Origin: Lachnospiraceae bacterium
GTDB taxonomy: Bacteria; Bacillota; Clostridia; Lachnospirales; Lachnospiraceae
Assembly (NCBI GenBank): GCA_029012365.1
Contig: JAQXLY010000046.1
Span: 1 to 64,000 of the forward strand
Reading direction: 5' to 3'
Length of the DNA stretch: 64,000 nucleotides
Shown here: positions 46,525-53,190 of the stretch, piece after piece
Numbering within the stretch: the first letter of the stretch is position 1
Layout of the letters: the number at the start of each line of letters is the position of its first letter
Translations under genes and position numbers: made by a program
Notes under the pieces: generated by a model
The model's input: the letters and a program-made list of their open reading frames with translations, nothing else
Told to the model about the DNA's origin: nothing
Databases searched by the model: none

Positions 46525-46839
46525 TTGCCGATTACAAGACTAGATATGATTTCGATGGCACCAAAGACGCAGGAAGCGGGTGCATATAAACAGCAGGAAG
46601 TACAGCATCCGGTTTCACAGCAGCAAAACATCGCAGGCGCGGTTCAGCAGCAGGCGAGGAGACAGGAAACGCAGACGGTTCGTTCCAATAAATCGGAAAA
46701 TGAAGAGCAGAAATATGATGCCAAAGAGCGGGGGCGCGGAACTTACGGCGGCTCTTCCGGACGTAAGAAGGAGCAGGAAAAAAAAGAAGAGGAACAACGT
46801 ATGAAAATGCGCGGAAGTACCTTTGATATTACCGTATAA
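46525..46839 (+). CDS. Short Gln/Lys-rich flagellar-operon protein, unknown function
   Basis: A 104-residue protein starting at TTG 46525, eight bases after AAAGGAGG; it reads MPITRLDMISMAPKTQEAG. The rest is very hydrophilic, Gln- and Lys/Glu-rich, likely disordered, and closes with MKMRGSTFDITV. No membrane segment. I cannot assign a family. The N-terminal motif and tidy end look conserved by design rather than chance. It sits among tail genes of the motility operon. Confidence 0.6.
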   Translation: MPITRLDMISMAPKTQEAGAYKQQEVQHPVSQQQNIAGAVQQQARRQETQTVRSNKSENEEQKYDAKERGRGTYGGSSGRKKEQEKKEEEQRMKMRGSTFDITV

Positions 46840-46859
46840 TTGCAGAAAAGAGGAAATGT

Positions 46860-47570
46860 ATGGAACCGATTACAATAGTTATGGTCCTTGTCGGAGTAGT
46901 TTTACTGATAGGCAGCTGTTTCATTACAAAAGAAGATGAAACGGCAAAAGATTATGATGAGTTGATAAAACGCCTTGCCAAAAGGGAGCTTACCGAGGAG
47001 GAGACGGAAAGGCTAAGGCAGACAGTTGACCGGATAATTTCCGAGAAAACGGAAGAGGTAATTATAAAAACCGATGATTATTTAAGTCAGGTTGCAAACG
47101 AGAAAATAATGTCCGTGGACGATTTTTCCAAACAGATATTGGAGAGACTGGACAAGAATAACTCAGATGTGATGTTTTTGTATAATATGGTAACAGAGAC
47201 AAAAGAGGAGTTAAAAACCGAGATTGCAAATGCAAAGAAGGTTGAGGAGACTCTTAGGAATGTGTCAGAGGGACATAAAGCGGAGGAAAAAACAGATGCT
47301 GTTAAAAAGACAACAACTCCGAAGAAGACGATGATTCCTAAAAAAACGGAAGGGAAAAAGGAAGTTACGGAAAGCCTGCCAAAGGATGACATTGCGGAAT
47401 TGTTGGCGGCAACCATGATGAAAGAGCCTGTACCGCAAATTGACGGAGACTTGCCTAAGGAAAAAATTTTGGAGCTCTATAAAAAAGGAAAGTCTATAAG
47501 AGAGATATCAAGAGAACTCGGAATGGGACAGGGAGAAGTGAAATTAGTCGTTGATTTGTACGGAGCATAG
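46860..47570 (+). CDS. SwrB/YlxL-like membrane protein with C-terminal helix-turn-helix
   Basis: A 236-residue protein with one N-terminal membrane segment (residues about 3-22, IVMVLVGVVLLIGSCFITK), a coiled-coil middle, a Lys/Thr/Pro-rich linker, and a C-terminal helix-turn-helix ILELYKKGKSIREISRELGM. This is the layout of the SwrB family (DUF6115/DUF2802-like), and it lies between sigD and rpsB, exactly where swrB is in Bacillus. SwrB there promotes basal-body maturation. Assignment is by topology and synteny, not strong sequence identity. Confidence 0.65.
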   Translation: MEPITIVMVLVGVVLLIGSCFITKEDETAKDYDELIKRLAKRELTEEETERLRQTVDRIISEKTEEVIIKTDDYLSQVANEKIMSVDDFSKQILERLDKNNSDVMFLYNMVTETKEELKTEIANAKKVEETLRNVSEGHKAEEKTDAVKKTTTPKKTMIPKKTEGKKEVTESLPKDDIAELLAATMMKEPVPQIDGDLPKEKILELYKKGKSIREISRELGMGQGEVKLVVDLYGA

Positions 47571-47591
47571 TAAGGTAAAGGACGGATTGTA

Positions 47592-48257
47592 ATGAAAAGA
47601 AAATACTATATGAGAGGGTTGGGAATCGGAGTAATTGTGACTGCAATTTTATGTTCGATTGCAGTATTCCGAAAAGAACCGGCAATGACGGATGAGGAAA
47701 TCATTGCAAGGGCGCAGGAGTTAGGATATACAAAAGCGTCTTCCGGTGTAACTCCGGAAGATATTGACAGGCTGAAGGAAAAAGAACAGGGCTCACTTAC
47801 TCCGGGCGCGACAAGTTTACCGAAAGCAACACCGGATGTAACACCGGGACCTACACTGTCTCCGGTGCCGACTCCCGAAGCACCGAATCCGCCGGAAAAG
47901 CCGGATAAACCGGAAACAGCGACTCCGGCAGTGGATAAAAAGCCGACACAGGCAGCTACGCCAAAACCGACAGCAACAACAGCACCGACCGAAGTACCGA
48001 CGGAATCTCCGAAAGCGACAGCTACACCGAAACCGACCGGAACACCGGGTACAATCTCCTATACGATTACAGTGGAACGAGGGGCAACGGCAAGTCGTGT
48101 GGCAGAGCAGCTTAAAGCAGCAGGTGCGATTGCGGATGCACAGGATTTTGTGAAATACCTGAGAAATGCAAACTTAACTGATTTTATCAATATCGGTACA
48201 TTTACGATTCCACAGGGGGCAGGCTATGAGGAAATAGCACGGATTTTGACAAAGTAA
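47592..48257 (+). CDS. Membrane-anchored MltG/YceG-like LysM-like subdomain protein
   Basis: A 221-residue protein with a membrane segment near residues 10-26 (GIGVIVTAILCSIAVFRK), a long Thr/Pro/Ala-rich linker (about 70-155) and a C-terminal YceG/MltG-like N-terminal subdomain (ITVERGATASRVAEQLKAAG then FINIGTFTIPQGAGYEEIAR). The catalytic transglycosylase half of MltG is absent, so it is probably not itself an enzyme; it may bind cell wall. Last gene of the operon before rpsB. Confidence 0.6.
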   Translation: MKRKYYMRGLGIGVIVTAILCSIAVFRKEPAMTDEEIIARAQELGYTKASSGVTPEDIDRLKEKEQGSLTPGATSLPKATPDVTPGPTLSPVPTPEAPNPPEKPDKPETATPAVDKKPTQAATPKPTATTAPTEVPTESPKATATPKPTGTPGTISYTITVERGATASRVAEQLKAAGAIADAQDFVKYLRNANLTDFINIGTFTIPQGAGYEEIARILTK

Positions 48258-48286
48258 GACATATTAATTAAGAGAAAGAATAAGAG

Positions 48287-48327
48287 AAGGCAGAAACTTT
48301 GGAAAAAAGTGCTTGCCTTTTTCTTTT
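48287..48327 (+). terminator. Terminator after the motility operon
   Basis: AAGGCA (48287-48292) pairs with TGCCTT (48314-48319), with inner ACTTT/AAAGT (48296-48300, 48306-48310), then TTTCTTTT. It overlaps the -35 box of the rpsB promoter. Confidence 0.75.
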
Positions 48328-48341
48328 GTATATGATAAAAT
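48313..48341 (+). promoter_or_regulatory. Sigma-A promoter of rpsB-tsf
   Basis: TTGCCT (48313-48318), 17-base spacer, TAAAAT (48336-48341). Its -35 box lies in the right arm of the preceding terminator. The leader to rpsB is about 115 bases. Confidence 0.65.
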
Positions 48342-48342
48342 A

Positions 48343-48437
48343 GCAAACGGTGCAGTCGGCGTATGCCGAAATAAGCATGTGTGTGGACTCACGGCAGGGT
48401 GCCGTAGCTCGCGGTTTGCCGAAGAATGAGGCACACA
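48343..48437 (+). ncRNA. Candidate structured 5' leader of rpsB (S2 leader-like)
   Basis: GCAAAC (48343-48348) pairs with GTTTGC (48414-48419) and closes a three-way junction with TCGGC-GTAT-GCCGA (48356-48369) and ACGGCA-GGG-TGCCGT (48391-48405). The unpaired TGTGTG (48378-48383) can pair with CACACA (48432-48437) beyond the junction, forming a possible pseudoknot. The rpsB ribosome site is 15-20 bases further on. This fits an autoregulatory leader bound by S2; ribosomal-protein leaders are common in Firmicutes. I do not know an Rfam family that fits. Confidence 0.55.
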
Positions 48438-48466
48438 GAAGAATAAAACCATATGGAGGTAGTATC

Positions 48467-49213
48467 ATGAGCGTTATTTCTATGAAGCAGTTACTTGAAG
48501 CAGGTGTTCATTTCGGACATCAGACCAGAAGATGGAACCCTAAGATGGCAGAGTACATCTATACCGAGAGAAACGGTATCTACATCATTGACTTACAGAA
48601 GTCTGTAGGCAAGGTGGATGAGGCTTACTTTGCAATTAAGGACATCGTTGCAAACGGCGGTAAGATTTTATTCGTTGGTACCAAGAAGCAGGCACAGGAT
48701 TCCGTTAAGACCGAGGCTGAGCGTTGCGGTATGTTCTACGTAAACGAGAGATGGCTCGGCGGTATGCTTACCAACTTCAAGACCATCCAGTCCAGAATCG
48801 CTAAGTTAAAGGCAATCGAGAAGATGAGCGAGGACGGTACGTTTGATGTTCTTCCGAAGAAGGAAGTTATCGAGTTAAAGAAGGAATGGGCAAAGCTTGA
48901 GAAGAACCTTGGCGGTATCAAGGAAATGAAGCAGATTCCGGATGCAATCTTTATCGTAGACCCGAAGAAGGAAAGAATCTGTGTACAGGAAGCACATTCT
49001 CTCGGTATTCCGTTAATCGGTATTGCTGATACCAACTGTGATCCGGAAGAGTTAGATTATGTTATTCCGGGTAATGATGATGCAATCAGAGCTGTTAAGC
49101 TTATTGTTGCAAAGATGGCAGATGCTGTTATCGAGGCAAATCAGGGCGAGCAGTTTGTAGATGCTCCGTCTGCTGAGGCTGAAGAGGTTGCAGAAGAGGC
49201 TGTTGCTGAGTAA
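48467..49213 (+). CDS. rpsB: Ribosomal protein S2
   Basis: A 248-residue small-subunit protein. Conserved blocks: [20 protein letters not shown] at the start, [34 protein letters not shown] and [20 protein letters not shown]. An acidic Glu/Ala tail ends it. ATG 48467 follows TGGAGGTAG. Codon use shifts to that of highly expressed genes. Followed by tsf, with a hairpin between. Confidence 0.98.
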   Translation: MSVISMKQLLEAGVHFGHQTRRWNPKMAEYIYTERNGIYIIDLQKSVGKVDEAYFAIKDIVANGGKILFVGTKKQAQDSVKTEAERCGMFYVNERWLGGMLTNFKTIQSRIAKLKAIEKMSEDGTFDVLPKKEVIELKKEWAKLEKNLGGIKEMKQIPDAIFIVDPKKERICVQEAHSLGIPLIGIADTNCDPEELDYVIPGNDDAIRAVKLIVAKMADAVIEANQGEQFVDAPSAEAEEVAEEAVAE

Positions 49214-49237
49214 TTAATCAGATAATGAACGAGAGTG

Positions 49238-49263
49238 GTGCGTTCCCGGTTTCGGGGACGCAC
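49238..49263 (+). terminator. Hairpin between rpsB and tsf
   Basis: GTGCGT (49238-49243) with ACGCAC (49258-49263) and CCC with GGG (49245-49247, 49254-49256), loop of six. No long T run follows. Likely an attenuator or processing site. Confidence 0.55.
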
Positions 49264-49298
49264 TGTCAAATAAAATCTAAATTCAGGAGGCAAATAAG

Positions 49299-50240
49299 AT
49301 GGCAGAGATTAGTGCATCTATGGTAAAAGAGTTAAGAGAAATGACCGGTGCAGGTATGATGGACTGTAAGAAGGCTCTTGCAGAGACCGGTGGTGATATG
49401 GACAAGGCTGTAGAGTATTTAAGAGAAAAGGGTCTTGCAAAGGCAGCTAAGAAGGCGAACAGAATCGCAGCAGAGGGTATTTGTGAGACTACGGTCAGCG
49501 CTGACGGTAAGGTTGCAGCTATCGTAGAGGTTAACTCCGAGACCGATTTCGTTGCAAAGAACGAGAAGTTCCGTGGTTATGTTAAGACCGTTGTTGAGCA
49601 GGCTGCGAACAGCAATGCTGCTGACATTGATTCTTTCCTTGCTGAGACATGGGCAGCAGATCCGTCCAAGACTGTTGCGGAAGAGCTTGCAGCTCAGATT
49701 GCAGTAATCGGTGAGAATATGAAGATTCGTCGTTTCGAGAAGGTTGTTGCCGAGAACGGATTTGTTGAGTCCTACATCCACAGCGGCGGCAAGATTGGTG
49801 TTTTGATTGAGCTTGAGGCTTCCGAGATGAATGCAGCAGCAAAGGAATGTGCAAAGAACGTAGCAATGCAGGTTGCAGCTATGAATCCGAAGTATGTTTC
49901 CGAGGCTGATGTAGATGCTGATTACCTTGCACATGAGAAGGAAATTATCAAGGCTCAGATTATGAATGACCCGAAGGAATCCCAGAAGCCGGAGAAGGTT
50001 ATCGAGGGCATGATTCAGGGACGTATCAAGAAGGAATTAAAGGAAATCTGTCTCTTAGACCAGGTATACGTAAAGGCAGAGGACGGAAAGCAGTCCGTAG
50101 CTCAGTATGTGGCACAGGTTGCTAAGGAAAGCGGCATGACTCTTGCTGTTAAGAAGTTCGTTCGTTTCGAGACCGGTGAAGGCCTTGAGAAGAAGCAGGA
50201 AAACTTCGCAGCAGAAGTTGCAGCTCAGATGGGGATGTAA
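49299..50240 (+). CDS. tsf: Translation elongation factor Ts
   Basis: A 313-residue nucleotide exchange factor for EF-Tu. The N-terminal UBA-like domain (ASMVKELREMTGAGMMDCKK) and the core with IVEVNSETDFVAKNEKF are clear; then a dimerisation domain with IGVLIELEAS and MQVAAMNPKYVS. ATG 49299 follows CAGGAGG. Strong codon bias like rpsB. Followed by a good terminator; the usual next genes pyrH and frr are not here. Confidence 0.98.
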   Translation: MAEISASMVKELREMTGAGMMDCKKALAETGGDMDKAVEYLREKGLAKAAKKANRIAAEGICETTVSADGKVAAIVEVNSETDFVAKNEKFRGYVKTVVEQAANSNAADIDSFLAETWAADPSKTVAEELAAQIAVIGENMKIRRFEKVVAENGFVESYIHSGGKIGVLIELEASEMNAAAKECAKNVAMQVAAMNPKYVSEADVDADYLAHEKEIIKAQIMNDPKESQKPEKVIEGMIQGRIKKELKEICLLDQVYVKAEDGKQSVAQYVAQVAKESGMTLAVKKFVRFETGEGLEKKQENFAAEVAAQMGM

Positions 50241-50272
50241 GCGTAGCTACGAGCACGTATTAGCGTAAAATT

Positions 50273-50310
50273 AAGAACCGCAAAGAGTTCACTCTTTGGC
50301 GGTTCTTTTA
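50273..50310 (+). terminator. Rho-independent terminator of tsf
   Basis: AAGAACCGC (50273-50281) pairs with GCGGTTCTT (50299-50307), with inner AAAGAG/CTCTTT (50282-50287, 50292-50297), followed by TTATTTT. Confidence 0.85.
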
Positions 50311-50326
50311 TTTTGCGCGATAATCC

Positions 50327-50391
50327 GGCGACAGCCGGATATGAGGAAGGAGCGAAGCGGATTCCGAATAAGCGTGCTCGTATTAAACGGA
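50327..50391 (+). repeat. 65-bp direct repeat, copy 1
   Basis: Identical over 65 bases to 50494-50558. Begins GGCGACAGCCGG and ends TATTAAACGGA. The first part forms a hairpin with CCGG just upstream (ATCCGGC-GACA-GCCGGAT). Confidence 0.85.
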
Positions 50392-50493
50392 AATATTTGT
50401 TCGTGACCGGCGTTTCTTGTATATTTACCGTGCGACGCACGGATATCGAGAGGAAGCGAAGCGAACTCGAGATAAGCGCTTGTGCAAAGGTAA

Positions 50494-50558
50494 GGCGACA
50501 GCCGGATATGAGGAAGGAGCGAAGCGGATTCCGAATAAGCGTGCTCGTATTAAACGGA
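50494..50558 (+). repeat. 65-bp direct repeat, copy 2
   Basis: Identical to 50327-50391. Followed by GATGCTTGTAGCGTAAAATAA, the right end of the element. Confidence 0.85.
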
Positions 50559-50606
50559 GATGCTTGTAGCGTAAAATAATCTATCTTCAACTTTTAAATA
50601 TATATA

Positions 50607-50635
50607 GTGCAAGAAATCAAAGAATCTGATATAAT
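50607..50635 (+). promoter_or_regulatory. Promoter of the DUF3791-DUF3990 cassette
   Basis: A consensus TATAAT (50630-50635) with a weak -35, GTGCAA (50607-50612), at 17 bases. A second TTATGATG-like sequence follows near 50660. The first gene starts 60 bases downstream. Confidence 0.5.
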
Positions 50636-50697
50636 AAAAACAGAAAGAGATTGATTATGTGTTATGATGTTAAGAACTTGAACGGAGGTGGAATGCT

Positions 50698-50916
50698 ATG
50701 TGTACAAAGAAAGAATTGGATTTTTCGATATTTATGTTGTATAGTTTAGCAGAGCGGTGGAATATGACGCCTGTTACGGTATATAAAATTTTAAATTCCA
50801 CCGGAATATTGGATAATTACATTATTCCTTGTTATGATGTATTGCATACGCAAGGGAAGGAGTATCTGGTGGAAGATATTACGGAGTATGCGAGAGAAAA
50901 GGGAGTTAATGTATGA
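50698..50916 (+). CDS. DUF3791 protein, probable partner of the downstream ART-like protein
   Basis: A 72-residue protein. The pattern FSIFMLYSLAERWNMTPVTV, KILNSTGILDNYIIPCYDVLHTQGKEYLVEDI split over residues 30-62, and a helical end fits DUF3791, a small all-helical family found in gut Firmicutes next to DUF3990. A strong ACGGAGGTGG ribosome site precedes ATG 50698, and the stop overlaps the next start as ATGA, so both are made together. It is the likely antitoxin or targeting subunit; experimentally undefined as far as I know. Confidence 0.75.
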   Translation: MCTKKELDFSIFMLYSLAERWNMTPVTVYKILNSTGILDNYIIPCYDVLHTQGKEYLVEDITEYAREKGVNV

Positions 50917-51392
50917 TTGTTTATCATGGCACAACTGAAGAAATTAAAAATCCGGATGTGAAGTATTCAAAGAGAAATCTTGATTTTGGCGAGGGATTTT
51001 ATCTTACAACGTATGAAGAACAGGCTCAAAAGTGGGCGGTACGTAAGGCAATGCGAAAAGGGAAAAAAGCGATTGTAAATGTCTATGAAATGAATGAGCC
51101 ATGGGAAAACTTACGTGTACTGTCTTTCGAGAAAGAAGATGAGAAGTGGTTGGAGTTTGTATGTGCATGCCGAAAAGGAGAGCCTCTGAATAAGGATTAT
51201 GATATTATTAGAGGAAACGTTGCGGACGATGATGTTTTCAAAACAGTAGACATGTATTTTCGAGGCTTTTGGGACAAGCAGAGAGTGTTGGATGAGTTAC
51301 GTTACTTTAAAATGAATGACCAGATATGTATCGTAAAACAAGAAGTTATAGAGAAGTTGTTAACCTTTAATCATTCATACGAGGTAAAATAA
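50913..51392 (+). CDS. DUF3990 protein, ADP-ribosyltransferase-like putative toxin
   Basis: A 159-residue protein. MIVYHGTTEEIKNPD carries the YHGT strand, NLDFGEGFYLTTYEEQAQKW the glycine turn with tyrosine, and YDIIRGNVADDDVF plus NDQICIVKQEVIEKLL the rest of the DUF3990 pattern. This family belongs to the ADP-ribosyltransferase (PARP-like) fold: H5 and Y31-type residues bind NAD and a Q/E acts in catalysis, the last being Gln in NDQICIV here. It lies between two very small genes with overlap or two-base spacing, a toxin-antitoxin-like arrangement. Confidence 0.75.
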   Translation: MIVYHGTTEEIKNPDVKYSKRNLDFGEGFYLTTYEEQAQKWAVRKAMRKGKKAIVNVYEMNEPWENLRVLSFEKEDEKWLEFVCACRKGEPLNKDYDIIRGNVADDDVFKTVDMYFRGFWDKQRVLDELRYFKMNDQICIVKQEVIEKLLTFNHSYEVK

Positions 51393-51393
51393 A

Positions 51394-51621
51394 ATGACAG
51401 ATTCGAAACAGCTTTCAACATTTTATAAGCAGAATTTAGAGAATGATATCATCAGTATTTTAGCAGAGATAAAGCAAATTGAGTTGCGTAAGGCGTTTGA
51501 CATTTACTATTCAAGTAAGTTGTCCAATCAGATTTCAGACGGTAGTTATGGGATTGAGAATATGGATGCACGGTATTTGGCAGAAGATTTGATTGAGAAT
51601 GAGCCGGAATTGTTTGAGTAA
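51394..51621 (+). CDS. Small third gene of the DUF3990 cassette
   Basis: A 75-residue acidic helical protein starting one base after the ART-like stop, with GAGGT eight bases before its ATG. The end, YGIENMDARYLAEDLIENEP, has a compact look seen in small proteins beside DUF3990 genes; family name uncertain, perhaps a second DUF3791-type partner. Tight spacing argues for one transcript with the two genes before it. It may be the antitoxin, or a second subunit. Confidence 0.65.
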   Translation: MTDSKQLSTFYKQNLENDIISILAEIKQIELRKAFDIYYSSKLSNQISDGSYGIENMDARYLAEDLIENEPELFE

Positions 51622-51679
51622 ATGTAAAAATGTGATTAGAAAGCAGAAAATGTATTGAAAAATCCAAGGAGTCACAGCC

Positions 51680-52393
51680 ATGCGTATACGAATCGCTATC
51701 GTCGAAGACGAAACAGAACAGTACGAATATGTGAAGAAGTTGCTTATGCAGTGGTCGGAGAAAAGCGGTGAGCATTGCACAGTGACCCATGTGTCTTGTG
51801 CGGAGGAGTTCTTAATCAGTTACAATCAGCCAGACACTTTTGACCTTCTGGTTCTGGATGTGTATATGAAGCAGATGAACGGCATGGAACTGGCAAAGGA
51901 GATTCGGAAATATGACAGAGAAGTGCAGATGGTGTTTTTGACGGGCGTTTCCGATTATGTGTTTGAAGGGTATGAAATCGGTGCGGTGAGGTATCTGCTA
52001 AAACCGGTGGAGCAGGAAAAGCTTGAGGAGACCATGGCGGTTTGTCTGGAAAAGTTGAAACAAAAGGGCGATGATTACATTTCCTTTAAATATCAAGGAG
52101 AAATGTTACGACTTCTTCGCTCGGATATTTTCTATGTGGAGGTATACGGGCATTATCTTCGGATGGTGACAAAAACAGATACTTACGAGTGGAAGGACAG
52201 CCTGCAAAGTATGAGAAGTAAGCTGGATACAAGAAGATTTGTGGATGCGAATCGTTCCACCATCGTGAATTTGGAGTATGTAAATAAAATTACAAGAGAA
52301 GAATGTTTTTTGGAAAACGGGACCTGTATTCACATCAGCAAAGGGGCGTATAAGGGCTTAAACGAAGCCTTTATGAAGTTTTATGTAGGATAA
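51680..52393 (+). CDS. LytTR response regulator (AgrA type)
   Basis: A 237-residue regulator: receiver domain with acidic pair in IVEDETEQ, phosphoacceptor D60 in LVLDVYMKQMNG and K in LLKPVEQE; a C-terminal LytTR DNA-binding domain (residues about 130-235, LRLLRSDIFYVEVYGHYLRM, FVDANRSTIVNLEYVNKI). Such regulators control peptide-related or transport genes through paired direct repeats. Starts with AAGGAG before ATG 51680. Paired with the kinase 14 bases downstream. Confidence 0.92.
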   Translation: MRIRIAIVEDETEQYEYVKKLLMQWSEKSGEHCTVTHVSCAEEFLISYNQPDTFDLLVLDVYMKQMNGMELAKEIRKYDREVQMVFLTGVSDYVFEGYEIGAVRYLLKPVEQEKLEETMAVCLEKLKQKGDDYISFKYQGEMLRLLRSDIFYVEVYGHYLRMVTKTDTYEWKDSLQSMRSKLDTRRFVDANRSTIVNLEYVNKITREECFLENGTCIHISKGAYKGLNEAFMKFYVG

Positions 52394-52407
52394 AGGAGTT
52401 AACAAGG

Positions 52408-53058
52408 ATGTTTAGTCGATATGAGAAAAAAATACTGGACTATCAAAGAAAAGCCATGGAAAAGCAGGTGGCAGAGGTCAATGAAATCTATATGACCATG
52501 CGTGGCTGGCGTCATGACTATCATAATCATCTTCAAAAGCTTGGTGCGCACCTTCAGGAAGGGCAGATTGAGGAAGCAAGGAAATATATCGGGGAGTTGG
52601 GAGAAAGTCTGGATGATATCAAAACAAAGTATCAGACCGGAAATGTCAGTCTGGATGCGATTTTAAACAGCAAGCTGTCCATTGTGGAGAAGGAGCGGAT
52701 TGCTATCAACTGTAAGGTGGAAATAGGGGAGAATCTGGCGGTTTCAGATATTGATTTGTGTATTTTACTGGGAAATCTCATTGACAATGCGGTGGAGGCC
52801 TGCCGGGGGATTCCGGAGGAGGAAGAACGGTTCTTAAGAATCTATATGTGTATCCGGAAGCAGCAGTTGTATATTTCGGTGTCCAATGCCACCAATGAGG
52901 TCATCCGGAAGCTGGATGCGGAGTATATTTCAAAAAAGCGGGGCGACCACGGTCACGGCTTAAAACGTATTAATATCGTGGTGGACAAATACGGCGGTTT
53001 TATCAAAAGAGCCAATGAACCGGGCGTGTTTGCAACCGAAATCATGCTTCCACTGTAA
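52408..53058 (+). CDS. Membrane-less GHKL histidine kinase
   Basis: A 216-residue kinase with a coiled-coil start, phosphoacceptor H36 in WRHDYHNHLQKL (SpoOB-type helix), and a GHKL ATPase domain with N box LIDNAVEA and G box GDHGHGLKRI. There is no membrane domain; usual AgrC-type kinases have five to seven helices before this point. The ribosome site AAAGGAG and ATG 52408 look real, so it is complete. A signal may come from the ABC transporter encoded next. Confidence 0.88.
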   Translation: MFSRYEKKILDYQRKAMEKQVAEVNEIYMTMRGWRHDYHNHLQKLGAHLQEGQIEEARKYIGELGESLDDIKTKYQTGNVSLDAILNSKLSIVEKERIAINCKVEIGENLAVSDIDLCILLGNLIDNAVEACRGIPEEEERFLRIYMCIRKQQLYISVSNATNEVIRKLDAEYISKKRGDHGHGLKRINIVVDKYGGFIKRANEPGVFATEIMLPL

Positions 53059-53083
53059 AATTTTCGAGAGAAAGATAGCGTTT

Positions 53084-53117
53084 GTGCACGAAAAAATGCA
53101 ATTCGTGCACTTTTTTT
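53084..53117 (+). terminator. Strong terminator after the kinase gene
   Basis: GTGCACGAA (53084-53092) pairs perfectly with TTCGTGCAC (53102-53110), then seven T. It separates the two-component genes from the ABC genes, so these have their own promoter; a TATGAT at 53139-53144 with a weak TTAATA upstream is the best candidate. Confidence 0.9.
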
Positions 53118-53190
53118 AATAATAGGTTAATTTTGTGTTATGATGTAGAGGAAGAAGATTGACAGGGAATCTGTTAGAGGGGAGAAGGCT

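Larger units (their letters stand above)
50308..50579. repeat. Palindrome-rich repeat element with near-inverted ends
   Basis: The ends TTATTTTGCGC (50308-50318) and GCGTAAAATAA (50569-50579) are inverted copies with one mismatch. Inside are two identical 65-base units (50327-50391 and 50494-50558), each built of a hairpin around GACA and a second arm around GGAAGGAGCGAAGCGGATTCC, ending ATAAGCGTGCTCGTATTAAACGG. Between them, 50430-50485 is a third, diverged unit: CCGTGC-GAC-GCACGG and TCGAG...CTCGA around GAAGCGAAGCG, then ATAAGCGCTTGTGC. No coding capacity. Resembles a REP or MITE-like array. Confidence 0.7.

Noticed and set aside
48343-48419. tRNA-like cloverleaf
   Set aside because: Helices do not match tRNA arm lengths; there is no T-loop TTCGA or anticodon arm.
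50327-50558. CRISPR-like repeats
   Set aside because: Only two identical copies, 102 bases apart, with a degenerate third in between, internal palindromes and no cas genes.
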